This document shows positions 1 through 11,086 of a DNA stretch of 64,000 nt, one piece after another. A program made the position numbers and the translations under genes. Below the pieces are notes generated by a model. It ran no database searches and was not told where the DNA came from. It saw only the letters and a list, made by a program, of their open reading frames with translations. The stretch is from Odontocerum albicorne (taxonomy: Eukaryota > Arthropoda > Insecta > Trichoptera > Odontoceridae): the NCBI GenBank assembly GCA_949825065.1, contig OX463864.1, positions 18,427,327-18,491,326 on the forward strand, written 5' to 3'. Each line of letters begins with the position of its first letter. Positions within the stretch are counted from its first letter, which is position 1.

Positions 1-384
1 GGTTATTGTTGTTTTTGTTACCATGTAAAAATTTAAAAATGTGTAGTTTTACAATAGGGACATTTCCTCGGTTTTAACTCAATTCACGCAAAATCGACAT
101 ATTGCTGTTTTTGATACTAAACGACTCATATAACCGTTTAGAGAGAAAACTTTCGTCAAGAGCGCTCTAACCCCAGATTTTAACCCACTATCATTGACAG
201 ATTTCAAACATTACAAAATAAACGTGTACGTCTATACACACAAGTTGAGTGCAGGGGTTAGGGAGGTAGTGGTGGCAGCCATTAGATTTAGTTCTTTCCC
301 GTATCTGCGTATATTTAGAAAAAAAAAACATATTTAGTAAGGAAACCGCAGAAAACTTTCCAAATAATGACGAACTACAAAGAA
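1..384. other. Unassigned AT-rich sequence
   Basis: No gene, RNA or mobile-element end is recognisable until the LINE-derived tandem repeat starts near 385. Confidence 0.5.
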
Positions 385-1025
385 ACCTTTCGATATGTGA
401 TAGTAACACATTCGGCTTTTGGTTTAGTGTAGTGTATTGTGTAGTATTCATATAACATCATACATTTCGATAAGATATCTCAAAAAGGGTTGTCTTGAAG
501 CGCTTCCTTAAGCTTTTTATGCTACCCCTGTCTCTAATACTAAAAGGCAGACCATTCCACGCCACATGACTGACAATGGTAAAAGCTCTAAAGACACCTT
601 TGTAAATCTTCCGATATGTGATAGTGACACATTCGACTTTAGGTTTAGTGTAGTGTATTGTGTAGTATTCATATAACATCATACATTTCGATAAAAAAGG
701 GTTGTCTTTAAGTGTTTCTTTAAGATTTTTATGCCACCCATATCTCTAATACTAAAAGGCAGACCATTCCATGCTACAAGACTAGCAATGGTAAAAGCTC
801 TAAAGACACCTTTGTAAATCTTCCGATATGTGATAGTACCACATTCGGCTTTAGGTGGAGTAGTGTATTGTGTAGTATTCATATAACATCATAAATTTCG
901 ATAAAACCTCTCAAAAAGGTTTGTCTTAAAATGCTTACTTAAGCTTTTTATGCCCCCCATATATCTAATACTAAAAAGCAGACCCATTCCACGCCACAGG
1001 ACTAGCAATGGTAAAAGCTCTATTA
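385..1025 (-). repeat. Tandem triplication of a LINE reverse-transcriptase C-terminal fragment
   Basis: Three direct copies of about 205-220 bp; the shared GTGTAGTATTCATATAAC lies at about 439, 659 and 870. On the minus strand each copy encodes a piece like RAFTIVSHVAWNGLPFSIRD..SLRKRFKTTLF. This is the usual C-terminal tail of Jockey/CR1-type non-LTR reverse transcriptases (..WNSLP..FKxxLKxxL). All copies are broken by stops. Confidence 0.7.
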
Positions 1026-1240
1026 TACGAGTAATACCTGATCCTGTTAGCTCGATTTGAAATAACTAATTTATTAAATGAAGAAGAAATCGACCTTAAA
1101 GTTCTACTTGTCTCCGAGGGAACATCTCTTATACATAGATTCAAAAGATGCAATGAGAACATCCCAAATTCTAGTATCTTTACTTATCGTATTTTTCGGA
1201 CCAATTTTAATTACAAAAATCGATTTATAATTAAGATAAG
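1026..1240 (-). pseudogene. LINE reverse-transcriptase remnant
   Basis: The minus-strand translation near 971-1162 reads LRSISSSFNKLVISNRANR followed by RAFTIASPVAWNG. It joins an upstream stretch of the reverse transcriptase to the same C-terminal motif as the neighbouring tandem copies. It is truncated and has no catalytic motif. Confidence 0.5.
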
Positions 1241-1261
1241 TCGTATGCGTAAAAAAATACT

Positions 1262-1372
1262 GTAAGTTTAAAATAGTAATTCACCTTTATTATATAATAA
1301 AACGACGGTAAATTTAAAATTGTAAATTACCTTTATTATTTAATATAACGACGGTAAGTTTAATATAACGAA
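1262..1372. repeat. 46-bp AT-rich tandem repeat, about 2.5 copies
   Basis: GTAAGTTT/GTAAATTT starts recur at 1262, 1308 and 1354, each followed by CCTTTATTAT and ACGACGG. Confidence 0.7.
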
Positions 1373-1404
1373 GAGGGAGTTACATACATATCGATATAAA
1401 AAAT

Positions 1405-1510
1405 ATTGTAATTTGTTTTTATCAAACACTATTTATTCCACTTTTTGTAACGGTATAACCCTACCGGTTTCAAGGCTTTGACCTCATCATCAAGGGAGCA
1501 CAAACAAGAA
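1405..1510 (-). mobile_element. Penelope-like element terminus fragment
   Basis: This is one copy of the dispersed terminus with 'ACCGGTTTCAAGGCTTT.ACCTCATCATC', also seen at 2150-2355, 2780-3150, 36963-37320, 37420-37640 and 37885-38209. The family is assigned through the linked GIY-YIG-type coding fragment at 39838-40130. Confidence 0.6.
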
Positions 1511-1626
1511 TATTGCCTGACAATTACAAGCATTACCAGTGGAGGCGACTGGACAACTCATTAATAATAAAGCATCACGGTTTATATCATATAGTATGTG
1601 TGTATTTTTTAATGTCTTATCCCAAA

Positions 1627-1655
1627 TATTATTATTATTATTATTATTATTACAC
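1627..1655. repeat. (ATT)n microsatellite
   Basis: About nine perfect ATT units. Confidence 0.9.
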
Positions 1656-1659
1656 ATGA

Positions 1660-2010
1660 CAAGAAATATACACAATTTGAGAAAAACAACAGATATAGTA
1701 ATTTGATTTGGACATACAATTTTAATGGATCTGGGTTTGTTGCCTTTCATTTGTCGTATCCCCAGTAAACTAGGCTTTTGCCTGTATCTCACTGAGGATA
1801 TTTAGCATGAAAAAAAATAAATCGATACTTCTTTCCGATTTTTGATTACACAAAAACAAAACCCCGTTGCACGCTCTCATCAACCTGACAAACAGTGACA
1901 CTCCAACTACAACTGGAAACATCTTGCGAAATTCAACTCCTCACACATCATCACTCCAGAAAGACCAAAAATATTCATCCCACACTATACTGCACACAAT
2001 CACAAATCTC
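1660..2010 (-). repeat. Dispersed repeat, second copy at 33570-33880
   Basis: The minus strand matches 33570-33880 (+), sharing blocks such as CAGGCAAAAGCCTAGTTTACT (20 or fewer identical bases at a stretch) and CTGTTTGTCAGG. It includes a short peptide-like stretch (KPSLLG..MKGNKPRSIKI). I do not recognise the family. Confidence 0.55.
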
Positions 2011-2149
2011 ACATAAATCCCGAAATAGTTTTTCGGGTTTCGCCGTACACGTTCTTGTCAAACAGAGTGTACACGTATATTCCCAAAATCTCACCGTTGC
2101 TTGCTGAAGTTGTCTCTTGCCTCCTTCCACCCACAATCCTCAACCCAAA

Positions 2150-2355
2150 TGTTTACGGTTAGAAACGTTTATGTCGGTACCAGTTCGAACAAAATTCAGT
2201 CTGGTTTGTGTCACCTTATGATGAGGTGAAAGCCTTGAAACCGGTGGGGTTATACAGTTACAAAAAGTGGAATTAAACAGTGTTTGATAAAAACAAATTA
2301 CAATGTTTTTAAACCTCCACAATGTTAATGTCTTAACTATAAATAATATTATGTC
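2150..2355 (+). mobile_element. Penelope-like element terminus fragment
   Basis: It contains GATGAGGTGAAAGCCTTG, AAACCGGTGGGGTTATAC, then CAGTGTTTGATAAAAACAAA and the 3' tail CTTAACTATAAATAATATTA, all diagnostic of the family in this window. Confidence 0.65.
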
Positions 2356-2364
2356 TTGCCGACA

Positions 2365-2770
2365 GTTGTCGACCCCTGCCACGTGTTTTTAAGAAGAGTG
2401 AAAGTATTTTCGTAACAGCATGTGCCGTTTAATTGCCTGCCTTTTTCTGTTTACATAATGCCGTATAACATAATGGCCGAATACGATGATGTCTGTTCTG
2501 ATGCGTGACGTTCCCAATTTACACTCTGATTAATCTAGTTTTATTTCGTAATTTGCGTAATAGTTGTAATAGGTAAAACGGTATATGCTTTAAGCGCTAT
2601 TGATGCAATAGTGCATTCTCGAATTAAATATTAACTTAAAATTATGTAGAAATGTTATCACTTGATCGATTCATAATTCTAATGCCCTGTTATACGAGTA
2701 TAGTATGTGTCTAGTACTCGGGCGAGTGTTAAACTCGTCCTGTGCGAACTAGGGCTTTACTCGCTTTGTG
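2365..2770. other. Unassigned sequence
   Basis: No coding or repeat signal was recognised apart from a TATACGAGTATA motif near 2694. Confidence 0.4.
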
Positions 2771-2779
2771 TATCCCTTT

Positions 2780-3160
2780 TAGGATATTGTAATTTATTTT
2801 ATCAAACACTGTTTATTCCACTTTTTTGTAACGGTATAACCCTACCGGTTTCAAGGCTTTCACCTCGTCTTCAGAGGAGCACAAACAAGCCTAAATGCTG
2901 TTCGAACTGGTACCGATATACACGCTTCAACGGTCGGGGGCTGAGGGGTGAGGGAGGCATGGGACGATTTCGGCCAAGAGCGGAGAGATTTTTGGGATAT
3001 AACTGTTCACCAGATGTTCGGATCGATGTACTGGCTTAGAAATTTCTAGGGCCTCTAATCTGTCCAATTTATTTCCGTTACTACTGATATGTAAGAATTT
3101 GGCATCATCGATAGAAAAAGTATGGTTTTCACGGTGACAATGATTAGCCATTTCCTTTTA
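2780..3160 (-). mobile_element. Penelope-like element fragment with C-terminal coding remnant
   Basis: The terminus motif (2832-2885) is followed on the minus strand by coding for MANHCHRENHTFSIDDAKFL and HISSNGNKLDRLEALE. The same peptide follows the YIG-type domain at 39882-40118. This links the terminus repeats to a Penelope-like protein C-terminus. Confidence 0.65.
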
Positions 3161-3199
3161 GGATAGTAGAGAGAACGATTTCGAACGCCTTTTATCTTG

Positions 3200-3720
3200 A
3201 ATGTTTCATGCACCTTACATTAGTTGAATCCGATAAATAGAAGCTAACATATATGTACCTACTTTCACATCTCTCGATCTATCTGTGAGACAGTTCTATG
3301 ATGGTTACAGCTTTAACCTTTCATTAGCTGAATCCGATAAATAGAAGCTACATATAGTATACATTCACATATCTCGATCTATCAGTGAGACAGTTCTATG
3401 ATGGTTACAGCTTTTACCTTTCATTACCTGAATCCGATATTTAGAAGTTGGAGAGACCTACACATCTTTCGATCTATTAGTGAGATAGTTCTATGATGGT
3501 AACAGCTTTTACCTTAAATTAGCTGAATCCGATAAATAGAAGCTACATATACATTCACATCTCTCGATCTATCCGTGAGACAGTTCTATGATGGTTACAG
3601 TTAGTACCTTACATTAGCTGAATACACTATACGAAGTTACACATATCTACACATCTCCAACTTGTCAGTAAGATAGTTCTATGTAAGTTACAATTCAATA
3701 CTTTGATCGAGAAAAACCAT
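3200..3720. repeat. 95-100 bp tandem array, 5 units
   Basis: GTTCTATGATGGTTACAG or close variants occur at 3293, 3393, 3488, 3583 and 3676. Units also share CTGAATCCGATAAATAGAAG and TCTCGATCTATC. Divergence rises toward the right end. Confidence 0.85.
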
Positions 3721-4085
3721 CGTCTCACGGCACGAGATATTACCGAAATACTGAAAATATCGTAAACCGCCGTCCACTAGAGTTTGATGCAATTTAGTGA
3801 TTGAATTTGACCTGAAAATACGAAATAACTTTTCGGATATCCTACCTGCCCTGTGTATATTCTATTTGAACCTGCGCAATGTATCGCAGCTGCAAAGCAG
3901 TGCAATACAGTCCAGTGAGGTTCGACCCGCGCTACATGCCCAGTGACACAGATAAAACCTGCTGCGCTGACCGGCACCGGTGCATCGACTACAACTGGTA
4001 TTAGCTGCACAAAACACTGCACACCTGATAGGGTTTCTCCGATCTAATTCGTATTGAGAACTACAGTTCTTGGTCGGTTGTACGA
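3720..4085. other. Unassigned sequence, locally GC-richer
   Basis: Short frames are open on the minus strand, but no domain or repeat relationship was recognised. Confidence 0.4.
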
Positions 4086-4610
4086 GGTGGGGCAAATGTC
4101 ATCGACCTGTTTATTCGATAGACAATCGAGTGTGATGTGCGGACGTCTGTTATTTGGATATTACAGAGCAACAGCTGATCAAATTACACCGTCTTTAAAA
4201 TGTTTGTCTGAGATACATTTCTAACCTGAAAAAGTATAATCACATAACTTCATACCATAAGGAGCTGAACTGGTTGAATGCGAGAAATAGACGCAAAAAT
4301 CACATATTGTATCTATTGTATAACACCCTTAACTGTCTCGCCGCTCCCTCTTATTTCGCCTAAAATATTCAACGTCTTTCGGATCATAGATTTGCGCTAC
4401 GCTCAAACAATGTTTTTTTTATGGGCTTTCCCAGTTCACCGCTCTTCATTTGTTACATCGTCCTTTACTGTCCATGCAGTGAGACTCTGGAACCAGTTAC
4501 AAACCAATGTTAGACTCGTTTGTTTAATGCTTTAAGAAGCGACTGGAAAAACTCTTAATTTTCAAGTCAGTAATATAACATGTTTGATTCAAGATTTTTT
4601 TTCCTCCCCA
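4085..4610 (+). pseudogene. LINE (CR1/Jockey-type) reverse-transcriptase C-terminus and 3' UTR
   Basis: Broken + strand reading gives ELNWLNARNRRKNHILYLLY, then RFALRSNNVFF-like and FTVHAVRLWNQLQTN, the typical LINE C-terminal tail. The following 3' UTR segment (about 4530-4600) recurs at 19810-19880. Related copies are at 8000-8255 (-) and 30200-30400 (-). Confidence 0.65.
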
Positions 4611-4620
4611 TTTAACCCTT

Positions 4621-5130
4621 AAGCAAATGGTGGCTTGTTTCTTCGGTATAAATGATCATATCGCAACAGTGTCTTTAGTGGAACATTGTACGGTCAATTC
4701 TGAATGGTACACCACCATTTGTTTGCCAGAAGTGTTCGGAGAAATGAGGAGAACCAACCGCCGTAGACGGATCATTCTCCACCACGACAATGCGAGCTCT
4801 CACACATCGGCTCAAACAAGTGACTTTTTGAGCACTCAAAAAATCGAATTGATGTGTCATCCGCCGTACAGCCCTAATTTGGCACCCAATGACTTCTTTT
4901 TATTCCCGAACATCAAAAATAAATTGTGAGGTCAACGTTTTTCGACGCCTGAAGAAGCGGTTGATGCGTTCAAAACGCATGTTTTGAAGTTACCTCATTC
5001 GGAGTGGAAAAAGTGCTTCGAAAATTGGTTCAAACGCATGCAAAAGTGTATTGATCTTCATGGAGAGTATTTTGAAAAACAATAAAGCCATTTTCGATGA
5101 TAAATATTTGTTTTTACTTGTCTGTCTCAA
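4621..5130 (+). pseudogene. mariner transposase, C-terminal half
   Basis: It encodes RRRIILHHDNASSHTSAQTS, then CHPPYSPNLAPNDFFLFP and, after a stop and in the same family order, STPEEAVDAFKTHVLKL and CFENWFKRMQKCIDLHGEYF. These are the second catalytic Asp (HHDNASSH) and the PYSPxLAPxDFFLF block with the third. The N-terminal HTH half and the first catalytic Asp are missing. Confidence 0.85.
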
Positions 5131-5231
5131 AACTTAAGTAGCCACCGTCGTATGTGGGATTTTGGAATGTATTTCTATATGTTATGTACATACAATGTGC
5201 TGTAAATAAACCTATATTTATTTATTTAATA

Positions 5232-5554
5232 CAGTAGAGCATCGATTATCCGAAACAATTCGGGACTGGTGATGTTCGGATAACTGATGTTTCGGATAAC
5301 CGATTAAACACAAAACTGTATATATTTTGTATCACACGTCTTACAAATATGTACATATCTTGCATAAAGTAGATCTACATTTTAGGAAAAGAAGTCCAAA
5401 ATTGTCTTTTGATTCAGAGCTGAGACTCGTTTTTTTGCTGCTAAATCTCGCACACGTTTTGAAGACAGCAATTGGACAGCATCACATTCTTCCTTGAACT
5501 TTCGGTAAACCGATGTTCTGGTTGATCGGTATTCGGAAAATCGATGCTGTACTG
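5232..5554 (-). mobile_element. Short pogo/Tigger-type element (323 bp)
   Basis: The ends are inverted: CAGTAGAGCATCGATTATCC at left, and the right end reads CAGTACAGCATCGATTTTCC on the minus strand. Both are flanked by TA. Minus-strand coding (about 5385-5510) gives KEECDAVQLLSSKRVRDLA and KTILDFFS, the usual extreme C-terminus of Tigger-like transposases. The core is missing, so the element is non-autonomous. Confidence 0.8.
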
Positions 5555-5559
5555 TATTG

Positions 5560-5944
5560 GCGAAGACAAGAGACTTGACCGGACGCATTTTCATTGTGTT
5601 TGATGGTCTTTCTTTTGAATAATTTGAAAACCAAACAATGTAAACAACGTACACGTGCCAGAAGTAGATCAAAGTCTACAATATTGAATGCGTTGCTAAA
5701 ATCTACTAGACATAACAATCAATATCTGCTGTTTAAAACTCATTCCACGTCTCACATCATCCATGATCTTGACCAGTGCTCTGTAGTGCTATAGTACGTG
5801 TATGTCCTGAACGAAATCATAATTGCAAGGGGTTAATAGTTCAAATAAATTTAGGTGGGAGTCAATTTGCAAAGATACATTTGTCTGACAATCAACCGAT
5901 TCCATTTTTTATAAAATTATACAATATCTTATGATGACCATTTT
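5560..5944. other. Unassigned sequence
   Basis: No recognisable gene or element lies between the pogo-type element and the satellite. A short minus-strand stretch DFSNAFNIVDFDLLL at about 5660-5710 resembles the LINE RT motif (VDFSKAFDxVDHxxL), so an RT fragment is possible. Confidence 0.4.
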
Positions 5945-7195
5945 TTATCTGTGGTTGAAAATGTATCGCAGACGTTTTTTATATTGTAATAAATTACTTT
6001 GTTATTCCACTAATTATATTGATCCCCGCGAAACATGTTTCTACCTCCTATCTCGATGTCTTTTAAACATTAACGCGCTCGGACGCTGCTGTAGCTGATA
6101 GACGTGTTTTTTTTCTGTGGTTGAATATATATATCGAAAACATACGCATTGAACATCTAATAATAAATTACTTTATTATTACACTAATTATATTGATCCC
6201 CGCGAAACATGTTTCTACCTCCTATCTCGATGTCTTTTAAACATTAACGCGCTCGGGCGCTGCTGTAGCTGATAGACGTGTTTTTTTTCTGTGGTTGAAT
6301 ATATATATCGAAAACATACGCATTGAACATCTAATAATAAATTACTTTATTATTACACTAATTATATTGATCCCCGCGAAACATGTTTCTACCTCCTATC
6401 TCGATGTCTTTTAAACATTAACGCGCTCGGGCGCTGCTGTAGCTGATAGACGTGTTTTTTTTCTGTGGTTGAATATATATATCGAAAACATACGCATTGA
6501 ACATCTAATAATAAATTACTTTATTATTACACTAATTATATTGATCCCCGCGAAACATGTTTCTACCTCCTATCTCGATGTCTTTTAAACATTAACGCGC
6601 TCGGGCGCTGCTGTAGCTGATATACGTGATTTTGTTTCTGTGGTTGAATATATATATCGAAAACATACGCATTGAACATCTAATAATAAATTACTTTATT
6701 ATTACACTAATTATATTGATCCCCGCGAAACATGTTTCTACCTCCTATCTCGATGTCTTTTAAACATTAACGCGCTCGGGCGCTGCTGTAGCTGATAGAC
6801 GTGTTTTTTTTCTGTGGTTGAATATATATATCGAAAACATACGCATTGAACATCTAATAATAAATTACTTTATTATTACACTAATTATATTGATCCCCGC
6901 GAAACATGTTTCTACCTCCTATCTCGATGTCTTTTAAACATTAACGCGCTCGGGCGCTGCTGTAGCTGATATACGTGATTTTGTTTCTGTGGTTGAATAT
7001 ATATCGCAAACAAACGCATTGAACATCTAATAATAAATTACTTTGTTATTCCACTAATTATATTGATCCTCGCGGTACGTGTTTCTACCTCCTATTTTGG
7101 GGTCCTCTTCTTAACAATAATGCGCTCGGGCGTTGCTGTAGCTGCTAGACGTGATTTTTTTCTATGGTTGAATATGTATCGCTAACTAAGTTTAA
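5945..7195. repeat. 174-bp satellite array, 7 units
   Basis: Unit starts (CTAATAATAAATTAC) are at about 5983, 6157, 6331, 6505, 6680, 6854 and 7027. Inner units are nearly identical; the first and last are diverged. A two-state variant separates units with ATAGACGTGTTTTTTTTCTG from units with ATATACGTGATTTTGTTTCT (near 6624 and 6972). Confidence 0.95.
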
Positions 7196-7690
7196 GTTTC
7201 TTCGGTAAGTTTCTCTGTACATATGCAGATGCGGAGAAGTACCTAATCTAATGGTCGCATCCGCTACCTTCCTATCCCTACATCCAGCTTATGTGTGTAT
7301 GTATATATTTATTTTGATTTATTTCAAATCAGTCAATAATAGTGGACTCGAATCCGGAGCCAGAGCACCCTTCTACTGGATCGTCTTATCTCTGTAAGAC
7401 TTCTGCGGTTTTCTTACTAAATAATTTTTTTAAACATGTACAGCAAATGTGAGGAATTTCCTAATCTAATGGCCGAAGTGATTACCTTCATATCCTTACA
7501 AGTAATTAAAAAAAATATATATATTTTTAATGTCTTTAATAGTGAGTTCAAATTCCGAGTTATAGCGCACTTGATACATGACTTCTCTTTAAACAGCGCT
7601 ATATAAATTGTTCTTTTATTACTATTTATAAAATAAAAATCTAGAAATTATTTATATAAGGACAAAGTAATCTATACTATACTTAATAAT
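7196..7690. repeat. Two related ~240-bp segments, SINE-like
   Basis: 7200-7440 and 7441-7680 share ACCTAATCTAATGG/TCCTAATCTAATGG and related blocks in the same order. Each has a weak B-box-like stretch (ACTCGAATCCGGAG, GTTCAAATTCCGAG). The family is not recognised. Confidence 0.4.
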
Positions 7691-7923
7691 AAATTAAATA
7701 CACGACTCATTAAAATCCATATTTACCTCGTAATAAAATAATCGAATGGCGAAGGCAAGTGGAGGAAAATTATTTATATTGATGGGATAACCCCCAACTC
7801 TCTCACGCTTACTACTAGAAAAAATAACACCTACACATGACACCAACAATAGAATAGGTAAAAATATTTTAATCACCAAAGACAACGTAGATAAACTACG
7901 TAAGAGTGACTGGCATATGTGAA

Positions 7924-7989
7924 ATAGAGTGTGCTTGTGAAATAACATGTCGTTGTTCTGCGACATGTTCTTTCACAAGCACACTCTAT
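7924..7989. repeat. Near-perfect 29-bp hairpin with 8-nt loop
   Basis: The arms 7924-7952 and 7961-7989 are inverted complements at 28 of 29 positions, with loop TTGTTCTG. It abuts a LINE remnant. It could be a foldback insertion or a small-RNA precursor; the sequence alone does not decide. Confidence 0.85.
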
Positions 7990-7999
7990 CACACAAGCA

Positions 8000-8260
8000 C
8001 ACCAACTTTTAAGTCTAATTTTGAACGTTTTGTAACCGGAAAAGTCAATAAACAAACAATATCTGCTTGAGCGTAGCGCATATCCATGATCGGAAAGACG
8101 CTGAGTGTTTTCTTTTGGAAGATGGCGCTTATTTTTGAAACGTCTAGTATTAATCTGTTGATATTTGTGTGGCAAAGAGGGAACATTTTCATGAAAATGT
8201 CAAGTACACACAGCAAGAATGTACGAGAATTGTGAATATTTTTTATCAAATAGTTTTATC
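8000..8260 (-). pseudogene. LINE reverse-transcriptase C-terminal remnant
   Basis: The minus strand encodes FPIMDMRYAQADIVCLLTFP, parallel to the 4085-4610 copy (FRIIDLRYAQTMFFLWAFP). Confidence 0.6.
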
Positions 8261-8370
8261 GCACGTTTTGGTGACATGCACTTGCCACTATGATTTTTAT
8301 TTACTTTTTCAACGTGCTTAGTAATGTTGTATTGTATTGTATTACACTTTCGTTGTATACAGTATACTAC

Positions 8371-9277
8371 CTTGATCAAAAAGTTTTAGGACTTTATTCA
8401 TAAAATCGAAAATACAAGTTAATTAATCAAAATCGATATGGTACCCTTCAAAGTATTCCCCATCGACTGCAACGCACTTACGCCAGCGCTTGATCCAATC
8501 CTCGAAACACCGCTGGTACTCAATTTTCGGTATGTCCATCAGAGCCGTCTTTGATTTTTTCATGATATCCTGTCGGGTGCTGTAACGCGTTCCGCGAAGC
8601 AATTTTTTAAGTCAGTTGAACAGGAAAAAGTCGAAGGGAGCCAGATCAGGTGAATTCAAAAGCTGCTGGATAGTAGTCGTGTTGTATTTGGTCAAAAACT
8701 CATGGAAATCATGTCTTTCGCGATTTCAACGCGTTTTTTTTTGCATGAAATTGAGGTCTTTCGGCACCAGTTTTGCAGCGACACGTCTGAGGCCCAAATC
8801 ATTAACCAAAATGTCTTGAGCGGATCCATAAGCGATGTTCAAGTCCTCTGCCTGCTCTCTGATGGTCAATTTGCGGTTTTCGGCCAACATTTCTTTGATT
8901 TTATCGATGTTTTTATCGGTTTTCGACTGCCACTGCGTTTGTCATCCTCGACCGACTCACGACCACTTCTGAAGCGTTCGTGCCACCGAAAAACACTTCT
9001 CCAACATTTCCAAGGTCTGCGGACCGTTAAATCCGTTTTTCACACAAAATTTAATGCAAACTCGTTGATGCACAGTTGATGCCATTTTCAAACTTGTAAA
9101 AAATCGAAAACACGCACAAAGGTACATGTACTCAGTACAGCGTAACTTTTACAAATGTCAAGCTATGACGCTGAAATTTGGAGGGAATTGTTAATGATAG
9201 ATGTGGTAACCTAACAAAAAAAAAGTATTCCAATCGGGTGACTGACAGCGCCACACGGTGGCCGGTCCTAAAACGGA
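8371..9277 (-). mobile_element. mariner copy with shared internal deletion
   Basis: The left end CTACCTTGATCAAAAAGTTT is intact; the right end stops at GGTCCTAAAAC, about 15 bp short. The minus strand carries HTH-side sequence and the C-terminal block, with the same junction (GACATGATTTCCATGAGTTT) as the copies at 21255 and 60253. The first two catalytic Asp residues are deleted and the frame is broken. Confidence 0.9.
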
Positions 9278-9612
9278 CTTATTGCCCGTTGTATACAACG
9301 AAGCGAACTAACGCCTCCATTCTCGAAACTTTGAGAATCACCGACATATTTTCGACAATATACCTTCGACGAGTCCTCCGATTCTTTGGGCACATTGCAC
9401 GTGGCCATGGAGATAGTTTGAAGAGCTTTGTGATTACTGAAGGTGTGGAAGGATGACGCAAAAGAGAAATAATCTATCTCAATGCGTTGGACTGACTAAA
9501 TAAGAGACGCAACTGGACTACCCTTCGAGCCACGGAGTGCAGGAATAGATGGAGAGGAGTCTATCATGAGAGTCATGATGTTCAGTCATGAACTACATGA
9601 CATGATGATGAT
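9278..9612 (+). pseudogene. RTE-like LINE 3' end
   Basis: It encodes TNASILETLRITDIFSTIYL and RRVLRFFGHIARGHGDSL, then after stops RNWTTLRATECRNRWRG, and ends in a TGATGATGAT tail. The 'RWxGHxxR..W' C-terminus with a trinucleotide tail is typical of RTE-like LINEs. The truncated mariner abuts its left side. Confidence 0.65.
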
Positions 9613-9870
9613 CTTAAAAACTAATCTAATTTCTATATAAGTATTATAACTATGGACTAACTTCATTTTAATTTCCTACATGTGATTTTTATTTGTAATA
9701 ATCTCCATATTTAATTTCTTAGAAATCGTTAACACCTACTACATACTAACTTATAACTAGATAACAATTCTGACAACTAATTGTTTTTAATATAAATTAT
9801 TTAACACTTACATGTCTTACCGTTTTGGCTACTTGCATTTCATCACATTCACTCAAACCTTGGTTTAAAA
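9613..9870 (-). mobile_element. LINE 3' untranslated region fragment
   Basis: The minus strand parallels 10830-11060 (+), with shared blocks GAATGTGATG, ATCTAGTTATAA and TATGTAG. It is therefore an inverted partial copy of the neighbouring LINE. Confidence 0.55.
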
Positions 9871-10439
9871 AGAAGTTTTGTTATACTCGTATACTATAAA
9901 TACCGAATTAATTAATATATATTTTTTTTCGTGCAATCCCTCCATATCACCTCCAGGCGACACATTGTTCCCTTAATATACTATTGATAAGAGATCAATC
10001 AACCCAGAAAAGCAAACCCATATACATGTTTCAACTCCTGCAACTCATTATTTCTTATAAAATAAGGAAATAAACACGCAGAAAATTTCCTGTAAAAACC
10101 CGTTTCGAGTGCATGCGCGTGTGAAGTATTTTAAATTATGCTTCAAAACCGGTTGACAATAATAATCGGTCTTCGAGAGGCACTGACCTTTATGGCTGTT
10201 TTTTTGTTGTTGAAGTCTAGTTCTCACTTTTTTCCTCAATTTAAATTTCTCCGAATATCGCAACAACATCTCATGTTCTCTCGCAAAGTCAAGGAAAGAG
10301 TGCCATAGATGCCCTTATTCATCGGAAGTTGCCTGATCGAGTGGCGGGATGTGGTCAAATATCTCGACCGGCGATTGACGTGAAAAATCCATCTGAATAA
10401 CACCAGATAGAAGGGTCAAAGGGGCTATCAGTTCGATAT

Positions 10440-11065
10440 TCCATCGACGCAGCTTCCGTTCACCCAAAAATAAGCTCCTCTATAGAACCCTTATTCGTCG
10501 TATCTTGATTTATGTTGCACCCGTTTGGGGTAGTGCAAGCAACACGGATCACCTGAAGCTTCAACGAGTGCAGAACAAAGCATTCAAGATATCTTTCAAC
10601 TTTACGCCGAACTGCGTGAAAAAACCCTCCATCAACAACACATCGCTTGGACTGGCAAGTTCTATAAAATCCAACAGAACCACAGCAATCCTCTGATCGC
10701 TGCTCTGGGGGCTTACGAGAGTAAATCCGATCTACCCTTCCGTTATAAGCAAAGGCTCCCGAAGCATTATCTATTGCCTAACTATTCCACCTACAGTATT
10801 AGCTGGGAGGACCAAGGTCTGAGTGAATGTGATGGAATACAAATAGTCTGCACGAGTTGCCATGTACGTGCTAAATAATTAGTTGTAAGAATTGTTATCT
10901 AGTTATAAATAGTATGTAGGCGTTAAATATTTGTAAGAAATTATATATTAAGATTTAAAAAAATAAAATAGCATGTATTAAATTAAATTAAAATTAAGTC
11001 AGTTGATAGTCGTAATATATCTATGAATTAGATTAGTTCTTAAGATATACATTTGTATATAGGTA
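10440..11065 (+). pseudogene. Jockey/CR1-type LINE 3' end
   Basis: It encodes KLLYRTLIRRILIYVAPVWG followed by LKLQRVQNKAFKISFNF, the standard reverse-transcriptase C-terminal pattern (LYxxxIRPxLxYxAPVWG..LQxxQNxxLR), then a 3' UTR. Stops and frameshifts are present. Confidence 0.75.
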
Positions 11066-11086
11066 TAACCTTTGGAAAATGTTTGT

